From a virus, in the IMG/VR virus record IMGVR_UViG_3300036770_001455, positions 1-50,132 of that record: a stretch of DNA of 50,132 bases; one strand, 5' to 3'. This document shows positions 26,880 through 34,491 of the stretch, piece after piece. The notes below the pieces were generated by a model. It was not told the DNA's origin. It worked only from the letters and a program-made list of their open reading frames with translations, and ran no database searches. Positions within the stretch are counted from its first letter, which is position 1. Every line of letters begins with the position of its first letter. Made by a program: the position numbers and the translations under genes.

Positions 26880-27906
26880 CGCGGTTCAGGAGCGGTCTCC
26901 GAAGCCGATCCTGCGGAACGTGCTCATCAGCGGCGGGCAGATGACCGCGACCGACCTGGAGTTGCAGGTGACTACGGCGATTGACTTCGACGGCCCGGCG
27001 TTGCTCTTGCCTCACGGGCGGACGGCGTCGATCCTCCACGAGTGCCGTGATGACGAGGTGACGATTGCACCGGGCGATACGTCGTGCGTGATCTCGTGCG
27101 GGCGTGGCTCGTGGACGCTGCCCACCGAAGACGCCGCCGAGTTTCCGCAGATGAGTGCGGAGGGGGCGACGAATCGGATCAAGCTCCCGGCGGACCAGTT
27201 CGCACGGGCGATCCGCTCGGTGGTCTACGCCTGCGATCGCGAGAGCAGCCGCTACGCCCTCGGTGGCGTGATGATCGAGGTGAAGGGTGAGACCGTAAGT
27301 TTCGTTGCGACCGATGGGCGGCGGCTGACGCTGACTCGGATCGATCACGACCTGGCTGTCGACGATTCGGAAACGCTCGTGCCGCAGCGGGTGGCGAAGC
27401 TGCTGGCCCGGATCGCGGAGCAGGCGGGTGGCGAGGAACTCGTCGAGATCGACGCCAGTGGCAACACGGTCGTCTGCACGATCGGCACTACCATCGTGAC
27501 GGCTCGGCTCGTGGAAGGGCGTTTCCCGAAGTGGCGTGATGTGTTCCCGAAGCGTGACGTGAAGGCAACGGTGGTTGATCGTGAGTTACTAGCGGCTGCG
27601 ACTAGAGCAGCGGCGATTACTACCAGCGAGGCGAGCAAGGGCGTTGACTACTCGATCGTCGAGAACGGCATTCACCTGCACTCGCAGAGCAGCGAGGCGG
27701 GCGAGAGCAGCGTGACGTGCGAGATCGTCGAGCCGGGCGAGACAGTGACGGTGAAGCTTGACCCTCGGTTCGTCACGGATTTCCTTGCTGGACTGCCAGC
27801 GGATAGTGAGCCGAACGTCGAGATCGAGGCGGTAACGCCGGGCGACGCCGTGCAACTCCGCAACGGCGACGTATTCGGAATCATCATGCCGCTGGCGAAC
27901 GACTGA
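26800..27906 (+). CDS. dnaN: DNA polymerase III beta sliding clamp
   Basis: 368 residues, the length of the bacterial beta clamp, from ATG 26800. The three-domain repeat is visible: NAADLKAALATVRDAVQERSPKPIL, then ATDLELQ, then VSFVATDGRRLTLTRI and VTVKLDPRFVTDFLAGLP, ending VFGIIMPLAND, where clamps end in the conserved (Y/V).(V/I)MP(M/L)R. A phage clamp would hold host or phage polymerase on the template. No DNA polymerase or clamp loader was recognised in the window, so it must use host factors or genes lying outside it. Confidence 0.9.
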   Translation: MGTKTKRAAGIALNAADLKAALATVRDAVQERSPKPILRNVLISGGQMTATDLELQVTTAIDFDGPALLLPHGRTASILHECRDDEVTIAPGDTSCVISCGRGSWTLPTEDAAEFPQMSAEGATNRIKLPADQFARAIRSVVYACDRESSRYALGGVMIEVKGETVSFVATDGRRLTLTRIDHDLAVDDSETLVPQRVAKLLARIAEQAGGEELVEIDASGNTVVCTIGTTIVTARLVEGRFPKWRDVFPKRDVKATVVDRELLAAATRAAAITTSEASKGVDYSIVENGIHLHSQSSEAGESSVTCEIVEPGETVTVKLDPRFVTDFLAGLPADSEPNVEIEAVTPGDAVQLRNGDVFGIIMPLAND

Positions 27907-27920
27907 CAGTCGAGGCACGA

Positions 27921-27952
27921 GGGGGCTGGCGGCGATGGATGCCGCCGCCCCC
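27921..27952 (+). terminator. strong hairpin after the sliding clamp gene
   Basis: GGGGGC-T-GGCGGC (27921-27933) pairs with GCCGCC-GCCCCC (27941-27952) around GATGGAT, twelve G-C pairs with one bulge. No T-tract follows, so termination would depend on other factors. It closes the early operon before the transcription-regulator-like gene at 27977. Confidence 0.5.
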
Positions 27953-27976
27953 GGCTGCCGCAACACGAGGAACACA

Positions 27977-28453
27977 ATGGATCTGGAGCGACTGAAAGCG
28001 ATGTGGGCGGAAGGGCTGCCGCCTGCCGTGATTGCCGATCAGCTTGGCGTGACGCCTGGTGGTTTGTGGAAGGCACGGAGGAAGCTCGGTCTGCCGCCAC
28101 GCCGGAGAGAGGCGTGGAACGCAGGGCAGGAATCTCCTGTCGATGTGCCGCTCCTGTTTCGCCTGTGGCACATGGGCACCCGGGAAATGCCGATTGGCGA
28201 GATTGCGAAGCGGCTGGGAGTCAGCGAGTCGACGGTCTACAAGCACGCAGAGCGTCACAAACTGCCACGCCGTGAGCGCGTCTACGATCAGAATGAGTAT
28301 GTGCCGACACTCGAAGAGATCGCGGAGAAGACTCGCGAGATTCGCGAGCGTCACCTCCGGGCGTTGCGTGAAGAGCCGGAAGACGTGACACGATCGCGAC
28401 TGTGCAAACAGGAGGAACGATGGCACCAAGCCTCATCGCAATCACAGGCGTGA
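27977..28453 (+). CDS. GcrA-like double helix-turn-helix protein
   Basis: 158 residues from ATG 27977. Two helix-turn-helix units: LKAMWAEGLPPAVIADQLGV (residues 5-24, resembling the start of GcrA-type regulators) and PIGEIAKRLGVSESTVYKHA (about 75-94). The C-terminal charged helix (EEIAEKTREIRERHLRAL) is coiled. GcrA and relatives control transcription at methylated promoters in alphaproteobacteria; here the similarity is limited to the N-terminus. A late-gene activator is plausible because it stands between the early and late blocks. It overlaps the next gene by 34 bp. Confidence 0.6.
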   Translation: MDLERLKAMWAEGLPPAVIADQLGVTPGGLWKARRKLGLPPRRREAWNAGQESPVDVPLLFRLWHMGTREMPIGEIAKRLGVSESTVYKHAERHKLPRRERVYDQNEYVPTLEEIAEKTREIRERHLRALREEPEDVTRSRLCKQEERWHQASSQSQA

Positions 28454-28563
28454 TCTACCTCTACGTCGCGTGCGACCTCGCGTATCACGGGAAGGCTGCA
28501 CTGGCGATCGCATACGCAGGGTATGCCTTTGCGAACATCGGCCTGTACTACGCTGCCCGCTGA
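28420..28563 (+). CDS. 47-residue membrane protein of a widespread phage family
   Basis: Short gene missed by length filters: ATG 28420, GGAGGA ribosome binding site at 28411-28416, stop 28561-28563. Two hydrophobic helices (LIAITGVIYLYVACDLAYHG and AALAIAYAGYAFANIGLYY) leave almost no soluble part. I recognise the pattern (ITG.IYLYVA.DL......LA.AY.GYA.AN.G.Y) as a small protein recurring in many phages; its function is unknown, though membrane topology suggests a role in lysis or host-membrane change. Confidence 0.75.
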   Translation: MAPSLIAITGVIYLYVACDLAYHGKAALAIAYAGYAFANIGLYYAAR

Positions 28564-28600
28564 CTGCAAGCACGCTTGATACGCCTGCCATGCTCAGGGC

Positions 28601-29356
28601 ATGAGGTGGGCCGCGTTACTCGCCGGGCTCAGTTGCGTTGCCGCTGTCGCTGGCACGATTGATGACGCCGTTCCCGATGCCCGGTATGTCGAGTATGGTC
28701 GGGCGTTCTCGAAATACACGGCGAAGTTTCGCGGCACTGCGGAAGACGGTCGGACGCATGTAGCGAGCGCCGTGCTCGTGGCTCCACGGTGGGCGATTAC
28801 GGCGGCGCATGTCGCCGCCGGCTGCACGGGCGTGACGCTGACTTACAGCGGCGACCGCGTCGGCGAGATCGAGCGGGTGATCGTCCATCCCGAGTGGGCC
28901 GATGAAGGGCTCGGACGGCACGACATCGCACTTCTGGAGGCGGCTGCCGACTTCGGGCTGGAGTTCTACCCGCCTCTTTCCGAGGGCGGCGAGGTTGGCA
29001 AAGTCGCCAGCGTGGTCGGCTACGGGGCGACCGGCCCCATGAGCTACGGGCACACCAAGGTCGACGGCATGCTCAGGGCTGGAACGCAGCGAGTCGACAG
29101 GATTGAGAGAAACTGCCTCGTGTGTAACCTCACGCTTCGCGGTTCGTCGATGGAAATCGGCATCGCCCCCGGCGACTCCGGTGGCCCGCTGTTCGTTGAT
29201 GGCAAGCTGGCGGGCATCAACAGCTACACGGCATCGCCACGCTCCTACACGCGAAGCCAGTACGGCGAGGAGAGCGGGCATACGCGGGTGGCGGTGTACC
29301 GCGAGTGGATCGCGAGAGTCGCCGGCTTGACACCGCCGCCATCCTCGCCGGAATGA
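28601..29356 (+). CDS. secreted trypsin-like serine protease (S1 family)
   Basis: 251 residues. A signal peptide is plausible at the N-terminus (RWAALLAGLSCVAAVAG). The catalytic triad is complete: H70 in ITAAH, D108 in RHDIALL and S193 in GDSGGP. Disulphide-type Cys are at 172/175. Trypsin-type proteases are unusual in phages. Being exported, it could cleave host envelope or extracellular proteins, or block competing phages. The gene is coupled to RusA by ATGA, so its timing is early-to-middle rather than late. No inhibitor gene is adjacent. Confidence 0.85.
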   Translation: MRWAALLAGLSCVAAVAGTIDDAVPDARYVEYGRAFSKYTAKFRGTAEDGRTHVASAVLVAPRWAITAAHVAAGCTGVTLTYSGDRVGEIERVIVHPEWADEGLGRHDIALLEAAADFGLEFYPPLSEGGEVGKVASVVGYGATGPMSYGHTKVDGMLRAGTQRVDRIERNCLVCNLTLRGSSMEIGIAPGDSGGPLFVDGKLAGINSYTASPRSYTRSQYGEESGHTRVAVYREWIARVAGLTPPPSSPE

Positions 29357-29760
29357 AATCGATCACGTTCTCAGTGCCGGGCGATCCCGTGCCGCAGCCA
29401 CGGGCACGCATCACCGTTCGTGGCAAGCACGGGCACGCCTACACGCCAAGCACTCACGCTATCCACGGCTACCGTGCCAGCATCGCAGCGGCAGCGAAAG
29501 CCGCAGGAGCCGAGCCGACAGACGCCGCTCCAATCACTCTGATCGTCGATCTTGTTTTCGCCCGCCCGAAGAGCCACTACCGCAAGAGCGGCCTGAAGGA
29601 AGACGCCCCGAAGCTGCCGAGACCCGACTGCTCGAACTGCCTCAAGGGGATCGAGGACGCACTGAACGGCATCGCATGGGCTGACGATTCGCAGGTCGGT
29701 CGAGTGGTAGTCGAGAAGTCCTACGGCACGGAACCACGCACCACAGTGAGGATCACATGA
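29353..29760 (+). CDS. rusA: RusA-family Holliday junction resolvase
   Basis: 135 residues from ATG 29353, ATGA-coupled. The family hallmarks are visible: a basic N-terminus (GDPVPQPRARITVRGKHGHA), LIVDLVFARPKSHYRK and the acid cluster RPDCSNCLKGIEDALNG followed by AWADDSQVGRVVVEKSYG, whose aspartates bind the catalytic metal. RusA resolves four-way junctions in replicated DNA before packaging. The Hjc-like gene at 23369 may overlap in function. Length matches RusA (about 120). Confidence 0.9.
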   Translation: MKSITFSVPGDPVPQPRARITVRGKHGHAYTPSTHAIHGYRASIAAAAKAAGAEPTDAAPITLIVDLVFARPKSHYRKSGLKEDAPKLPRPDCSNCLKGIEDALNGIAWADDSQVGRVVVEKSYGTEPRTTVRIT

Positions 29761-30281
29761 CATGGGTTGAGTACCTCGCAAGCATCGACGCATCGCATCC
29801 TATGACCACGGCACCCAAACACATCGCCGAACTTTGCGAGATCGTCGCGGGCAAGGATTGGCGGATCTTGGAACTCGGCACTCACGCCGGGCTTTCGACT
29901 GCCGCCCTGGCGATAGCGTCCCCGGAGTCGACGATCGTGAGCGTCGATCTGTGCGACACGATCCCGCAGGAAACCCGCGAGGAATACTGGCGGCTCCTCG
30001 GCATCGAGAACATCCAGCCCGTGCAGGATGACGCCGCGCGGTTCTTGTGGGAGTCGAGCCAGCACCTAGAGGCGTGGGATCTCATCTTTCACGACGCCGT
30101 GCATGGCGAGCCGGCGTTGAATGAGTACCTCACTGCGGCGGGCATGTGCGACATCCTCGCCATTCACGACTTTGAGCAGCTAGGTAGCACATCGCGCCGG
30201 GAGGTGCGGTCGCGGTTTTACTTCTACAGCGAGTCAGCAGACGACCGGGGGCGAACGTTGTTCGTCGGCTACCATGGCTGA
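29757..30281 (+). CDS. class I SAM-dependent methyltransferase (Methyltransf_24 type)
   Basis: 174 residues. The SAM-binding motif is ILELGTHAGLSTAA (37-50), followed by TIVSVDLCD (acidic end of strand 2). FHDAVHGEPALNEYLTAAG (about 104-122) matches the LVFIDG.H....... region of Methyltransf_24 enzymes, which act on small molecules or sugars rather than DNA. It is coupled by ATGA to RusA and overlaps the glycosyltransferase by 8 bp. A role in sugar modification with the two downstream glycosyltransferases is the natural reading. No DNA-target domain is present. Confidence 0.75.
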   Translation: MTWVEYLASIDASHPMTTAPKHIAELCEIVAGKDWRILELGTHAGLSTAALAIASPESTIVSVDLCDTIPQETREEYWRLLGIENIQPVQDDAARFLWESSQHLEAWDLIFHDAVHGEPALNEYLTAAGMCDILAIHDFEQLGSTSRREVRSRFYFYSESADDRGRTLFVGYHG

Positions 30282-30903
30282 CCTCATCCTGACCGGCTGG
30301 AGCGGGCGAGACTTCGCCCGGATCGCAGGCTACACGGTGCCGCTCGTCACGCAGTATGCGGAGCGACATAGTCGCGAGTGGCGTGTGTGCGATCTGCGAG
30401 GAAGCCGCCCGCCATCGTGGATGAAGCTGCGGCACATCGTCGCCGCTCTGGCAGCCTATGAGCGGGTGTGTTGGATCGACGCCGACGTGGTGATCCGCGA
30501 GCACGACGCGAATATCTTTGACGAGATGCCCGAATACGCATGGCAGGGGCTCGTGGAGCATGAGACCGAGAGCGGCACGGTGCCGAACTGCGGCGTGTGG
30601 ATCGTGACCAGAGCGATGGAGACGATTCTGGAGCAGGCGTGGAGGATAGAGCGTTTCGTCAATCATCCGTGGTGGGAGCAGGCGGCGATTCTCACGCAGA
30701 TGGGCTACGCGGTGACGGACGCTCCTCACGCCGAACTTGACACGCCGACCAGATTGCACGCTCACACGGCGTTCTTACACCCAGCGTGGAATCATCACCC
30801 GCACGATGCCCGGCGAGTTGACGCGCCAAGGTTTGTGCATGTGACGCAATACCATGACCGACTCTCCGCAGTCCGCGCGTACGCGAACCAAGTCCGTACC
30901 TAG
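30274..30903 (+). CDS. GT34-like glycosyltransferase
   Basis: 209 residues. DxD motif D69-A70-D71 in CWIDADVVI, preceded by SWMKLRHIVAAL, where the Lys/His region normally contacts the nucleotide sugar. PNCGVWIVTR (about 109-118) and HPWWEQAAILTQ fit GT-A enzymes of the alpha-galactosyl/mannosyltransferase family 34. The C-terminus includes HAHTAFLHPAWNHHPHDA. A cytosolic enzyme with no signal or membrane segment. It overlaps the second glycosyltransferase start by 50 bp. Confidence 0.75.
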   Translation: MADLILTGWSGRDFARIAGYTVPLVTQYAERHSREWRVCDLRGSRPPSWMKLRHIVAALAAYERVCWIDADVVIREHDANIFDEMPEYAWQGLVEHETESGTVPNCGVWIVTRAMETILEQAWRIERFVNHPWWEQAAILTQMGYAVTDAPHAELDTPTRLHAHTAFLHPAWNHHPHDARRVDAPRFVHVTQYHDRLSAVRAYANQVRT

Positions 30904-31777
30904 CCACCTGCTCATGCCGCTGGAACCGTTCGCCGACTCCTGGCGGACGAAGGCGTTAGAGGGGCAGGCCCGGATGGCGTTTGCGAACGTCGCCATCGTC
31001 GGGCTCGCCCGCAACTGTGCTGGGCCGCTACGGCAGAACCTCCAGCGGGCTCATGCAATCGGCACAGGCTGCCGATCTTGGCGGTTGCACATCGAGACAA
31101 ACGACAACACGGATGACACCGTGGCGGTGCTTGAGGACTTTTGCTCGCGGCATCCGCAAGCGAGCTACCGCGACCAGACGCTGAACCGGCAGCAGTTCTC
31201 CGCAGAGTTCGCGGGGCCGCGAACGATTGCCCTGGCGGAGTACCGAACGGCGTGCCAGCAGTGGGTGCGAGATCACGCTGCCGATGCCGACTACGTGATC
31301 GTGATCGACTTCGACGCATGGGGTGGCTGGTCGCTTGACGGCGTGCGAAACGGATTTGGCTGGCTCGTGGAGTTGCCCGGTGCCTACGGCATGGCGAGCG
31401 TGAGTCTGATGGAGCATCCGGCGGCAGTGACCGATGAATCGGGCGTTACAAGGGTTATGCCCTCATGGATGCACTATGATTCCTGGGCGATGAGGGGCGT
31501 CGGGCAGGCCCGCAACTACTGGGATGACTACACGGCTGGCTTCGGCGGGTGGAAGTTTCAGTGGTTGCCGCCGGTCGGCTCGCCACCTGTTCTCGTGTCG
31601 AGTGCCTTCGGTGGCATGGCGATCTATCGCACCGAAGCGTACCTCGCTGGGACTTATGACGGTGCCACGGATTGCGAACACGCGCCTTACCACGAGTCGA
31701 TCGCTTACGCGACCGGCCAGCATCTCTACCTGAACCCGTCGATGCGGACGGTCATGAGGTGGTGCGATGGCGGGTAA
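30854..31777 (+). CDS. glycosyltransferase (CAP59/GT69-like)
   Basis: 307 residues from ATG 30854; ATG 30914 (MPLEPFADSW) is an alternative that removes the overlap with the preceding gene. ANVAIVGLARNCAGPLRQNL starts a GT-A fold; ETNDNTDDTVAVLEDF matches the N(D)NTDDT block of CAP59-type mannosyltransferases; ALAEYRTACQQWVRD and VIVIDFDAWGGWS (D152, D154) supply the acceptor helix and DxD. It likely works with the upstream glycosyltransferase and methyltransferase on one glycan. What the glycan is attached to (capsid, tail, or DNA) is unknown. Confidence 0.7.
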   Translation: MTDSPQSARTRTKSVPSHLLMPLEPFADSWRTKALEGQARMAFANVAIVGLARNCAGPLRQNLQRAHAIGTGCRSWRLHIETNDNTDDTVAVLEDFCSRHPQASYRDQTLNRQQFSAEFAGPRTIALAEYRTACQQWVRDHAADADYVIVIDFDAWGGWSLDGVRNGFGWLVELPGAYGMASVSLMEHPAAVTDESGVTRVMPSWMHYDSWAMRGVGQARNYWDDYTAGFGGWKFQWLPPVGSPPVLVSSAFGGMAIYRTEAYLAGTYDGATDCEHAPYHESIAYATGQHLYLNPSMRTVMRWCDGG

Positions 31778-32156
31778 CACGGCACGCATTGACATCGTGC
31801 AGTTCCGCAAGGATTGGGGATCTCACATTCCGATCTCCGCTCTCTGTGTTCGATACACGGTCACGAAGGATCAAGTCGTTCGTCTGCGTAACGTCTGGCA
31901 TCTGCCACTGCGGCTCGATCGCAGCCTGCGATTCAAGCCACCACGCCCGAAGCCGCCGACGCCAGACGAGATCGCGGCATCGGAATCGAGCCTGAACTTC
32001 GCCCCCGCGATAGCCGCCGCTGTCACCTGCGTGCAAGTGACGTGGGATGCCCGCACCCGCGAAGAGCGGCAGGTCACTAAGCCGACCGCGTTCAGCCTCC
32101 GGCGGATCGAGTTGAGCGAAGAACTGCGTGACGAGATCGACGACGAGGCGTGGTGA
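31767..32156 (+). CDS. hypothetical protein with N-terminal HTH-like region
   Basis: 129 residues, 11-bp overlap with the glycosyltransferase. WGSHIPISALCVRYTVTKDQ then VVRLRNVWHLPLR is a candidate helix-turn-helix (CVRYTVTKDQVVRLRN). A Pro-rich linker (KPPRPKPPTPDE) leads to a C-terminal domain with VQVTWDARTREERQVTK and an acidic tail. It may regulate the glycan or lysis genes. The family is unrecognised. Confidence 0.55.
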   Translation: MAGNTARIDIVQFRKDWGSHIPISALCVRYTVTKDQVVRLRNVWHLPLRLDRSLRFKPPRPKPPTPDEIAASESSLNFAPAIAAAVTCVQVTWDARTREERQVTKPTAFSLRRIELSEELRDEIDDEAW

Positions 32157-32407
32157 TGGTCGACCAAGTGCATCGCCGTATCGTTGTCGAGTACGGCTTG
32201 GAATACGTCTACCTTCGACACGAATACGCAGACGGGAAGATCGTTTCTGGCACTGAGGAAGTCTGGCGTCAGCCGTACCGTCTAGAGCGTGCCGAGGCCG
32301 CCGAAGAAGCGACGGAGTGTTACCAGTTCCTGTTCCAGTGGATGCAGGACACCGTGCTAAACGTGGGCGGGAAACTGCAAGGTGATGAGGACGACGGGGC
32401 AGACTGA
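32156..32407 (+). CDS. small hypothetical protein
   Basis: 83 residues from ATG 32156 at the TGATG overlap. VHRRIVVEYGLEYVYLRHEY is a beta hairpin; a helix (ERAEAAEEATECYQFLFQWM) and an acidic tail (GDEDDGAD) follow. A dimeric acidic protein is likely. No functional motif. Start choice is fixed by the coupled overlap rather than by a ribosome binding site. Confidence 0.55.
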   Translation: MVDQVHRRIVVEYGLEYVYLRHEYADGKIVSGTEEVWRQPYRLERAEAAEEATECYQFLFQWMQDTVLNVGGKLQGDEDDGAD

Positions 32408-32425
32408 GGGCAGGAGGACACGCCC

Positions 32426-32725
32426 ATGTCGTTTGAGATGACGCCCGCCGAAGCCCAGCAATACGGCGATTCGCTGACTTGGTTTCAGAAGCTCGCCCTG
32501 ATCCAAGCTTACGCCCCGCTGATCGGCTACCTGCAAAAGTTCGCAACCGAGGGCGACCCGTTCAAGCGTGGCCTCGTGATCGCGGACGCCTGCGAATGGC
32601 TCGCGAGCAAGACGAACAACCGGGTCGATGACGAAGCCGTTCGGCACATCGCGGCGGTCTTGAAGACCTCTGAGGGCGAGCAGCTGGTTCGCTGGGTCCT
32701 GATGCAGATCGAGGCTGCCCGATGA
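32426..32725 (+). CDS. small hypothetical protein
   Basis: 99 residues, GGAGGA at 32411-32416 before ATG 32426. All helical: MTPAEAQQYGDSLTWFQKLA, LIQAYAPLIGYLQKFAT, RGLVIADACEWLASKTNN and VDDEAVRHIAAVLKTSEG. An amphipathic rather than transmembrane protein. It opens the run of small genes ahead of the papain-like protease and overlaps the next by ATGA. Confidence 0.6.
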   Translation: MSFEMTPAEAQQYGDSLTWFQKLALIQAYAPLIGYLQKFATEGDPFKRGLVIADACEWLASKTNNRVDDEAVRHIAAVLKTSEGEQLVRWVLMQIEAAR

Positions 32726-33009
32726 CCAATGACGACATCATTCGCTCCGTTGCCGCATTGGCGGCAGTGGCTCTCATCGCTGCTCCCGCGTCGGCCAGCA
32801 TGGTGGCAACCATTCGCGGATGGCTCACGGCACGACCGCGACCGGCAGCCCCCGTCGCAGCCGACGAAACCGAAGCCCGCCGTCTAGCCGACATGCGGCT
32901 CGTGCTCGATCTCGCGGCAAGGCTCAAGTCGGACGGCGTGCCAGAAGGCGTAGCCCTCTGCCAGCAGTTGCTCGACGTGATGCTCTCCGGTTCCAAGGCG
33001 AAGAAATGA
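32722..33009 (+). CDS. membrane-anchored small protein, lysis-region candidate
   Basis: 95 residues. Residues 8-27 (SVAALAAVALIAAPASASMV) are one hydrophobic helix that could be a signal or an anchor; Pro-rich linker (RPRPAAPV) and a charged C-terminal helix (EARRLADMRLVLDLAARLKS) follow. The topology is like an antiholin or i-spanin precursor, but no specific signature is present. Overlaps the next gene by 4 bp. Confidence 0.5.
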   Translation: MTNDDIIRSVAALAAVALIAAPASASMVATIRGWLTARPRPAAPVAADETEARRLADMRLVLDLAARLKSDGVPEGVALCQQLLDVMLSGSKAKK

Positions 33010-33491
33010 ACACGCAACTGCGGATCATCGTGGCGATCGTCTGCGGCTACATCGCCGTGTTTGGCGTGCCGTCGATTCCGAGCGTTCCGCCTGCCCCTGT
33101 TCCCGTTGCCGTCGAGCCCCCTGCCCCGCACATGCAAGCCAGAGTCAAAGACGTTGCCGATGCCCTGGCGAACGCAAACATCGTCGACCGCATGGTATGG
33201 GCCGACACGTGGACGAAGGCGGCTCTGGTTGTGCAGGGCGATGCCACGGTGAACCCGCCATCGTTCACCGACACTAAGTCGCTGCGGGAGTTCAACAAGC
33301 TGGCCCTCGGCATCGCATGGCGTCGAATCGCGGGCAACCCGCCCGGCAAGTACGAAGGGCTCGCCGAAGCGACTGAGGCGGCTTTCAGGGCAACGCTCGG
33401 CATGGAGGTGCGACCTGTCACGCCGGATATGCGGCGAGACTACGCCGAACTCTGTAAGGCTCTCGCGTGGGCCGGGCTGAACCGGGAGTGA
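33006..33491 (+). CDS. membrane-anchored Pro-rich protein, possible spanin
   Basis: 161 residues from ATG 33006. A hydrophobic N-terminus (LRIIVAIVCGYIAVFGVPS) followed by a Pro/Val stretch (PSVPPAPVPVAVEPPAP) and a soluble helical domain (VADALANANIVDRMVWADTW... LCKALAWAGLNRE). An inner-membrane spanin has this type of layout, one N-terminal anchor plus periplasmic helices, and the lipoprotein at 34481 could be its partner. This is a guess from topology and order. Confidence 0.5.
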   Translation: MNTQLRIIVAIVCGYIAVFGVPSIPSVPPAPVPVAVEPPAPHMQARVKDVADALANANIVDRMVWADTWTKAALVVQGDATVNPPSFTDTKSLREFNKLALGIAWRRIAGNPPGKYEGLAEATEAAFRATLGMEVRPVTPDMRRDYAELCKALAWAGLNRE

Positions 33492-33495
33492 CGCG

Positions 33496-34491
33496 ATGCC
33501 GTGGGAACCGCAGAGCGAGTACCTCCGTGGGCTGGTCGGCGTCTACGCCGATCCCGAGGCGACTGATCGGCTCAATGCCCTGCTGACCGCTCAAGGGCAG
33601 TCGCCAGACGGCAGCGAGATTTGCCAGCGGTACGGGCTCTTCGGCTCCGGGGCTGGCAAGCTCTCAGCACCGTTCGCGGTGATCGAGCAAGTGTTTCCGG
33701 GTTCGCTCCCAGCATCGGCTCAGACTCGTGGGGATTGCGTGGCCCATTCGACACGCAATGCAGCTTTGGGCACCCTCGCCTGCGAGATTGCAGCCGGTCA
33801 GCCTGATGAGGTCACGAGCGAGATAGAAGGCGTGCCCGACGTGAGCGAGGCGGGACGCAAAGACGGCGTGCTGGCAACCGAGCCGATCTACTGGTGGCGT
33901 CGACACGGTGGCGATGGCTGGTCGTGCGATGCAGCCGCCGAAGTCGTGCTCAAGGAATCCGGCTTGTGGCTGCGGAAAGCCTACGGCGACATTGGCGACT
34001 TGACGCGATACAGCGGCTCGCTCGCGGGCAAGTGGGGACGAACGCCGCCGCCCGACAGCGTGAAGCAGATCGGGCAGGAGCACCTGATCCGCACGGCAAC
34101 CCACGCTCGCACGTTCGAGGAAGTCCGCGACCTTATCCACAACGGGTACTGCATTTCGTCGTGTGGCATGGAGGGTTTTTCCAATAAGCGCGATGACAAC
34201 GGTGTGAGCCAACGTCAAGGCAGCTGGGCTCACGCGATGGCGTACCTGGGCGTCGATGACCGCGATACCACGAAGGCACGCTACGGCGAGCCGTTGGTGA
34301 TGGTCCAAAACTCATGGAATAGGTGGAACACAGGCGGACGCAAGGTGTTGAACTCCGTGCTGGAAATCCCCGAGGGTGGATTTTGGTCACGGTGGAGCGA
34401 CCTGCAACGCCGCTACTGCGTGGCGTTCTCTGGCGTCATGGGCTGGCCCGCACAAACACTTCCCGATTGGGGGCTGGGCGATGTGCTCTAG
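33496..34491 (+). CDS. papain-like cysteine protease (C1 family)
   Basis: 331 residues from ATG 33496 with GGGAG upstream. The papain order of catalytic residues is visible: Q76 and C81 in SAQTRGDCVAHS, H246 in GSWAHAMAYLGV and N272 in VMVQNSWNRWN. The GSW(A)HAM and QNSWG-type blocks are close to C1A peptidases, with the usual Gly after W replaced. About 100 residues precede the catalytic Cys, as a pro-segment or docking domain. It has no signal peptide. In phages papain-like proteases are uncommon; it sits amid membrane proteins where an endolysin would normally be found, so it may be the envelope-degrading enzyme or a structural maturase. Confidence 0.8.
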   Translation: MPWEPQSEYLRGLVGVYADPEATDRLNALLTAQGQSPDGSEICQRYGLFGSGAGKLSAPFAVIEQVFPGSLPASAQTRGDCVAHSTRNAALGTLACEIAAGQPDEVTSEIEGVPDVSEAGRKDGVLATEPIYWWRRHGGDGWSCDAAAEVVLKESGLWLRKAYGDIGDLTRYSGSLAGKWGRTPPPDSVKQIGQEHLIRTATHARTFEEVRDLIHNGYCISSCGMEGFSNKRDDNGVSQRQGSWAHAMAYLGVDDRDTTKARYGEPLVMVQNSWNRWNTGGRKVLNSVLEIPEGGFWSRWSDLQRRYCVAFSGVMGWPAQTLPDWGLGDVL

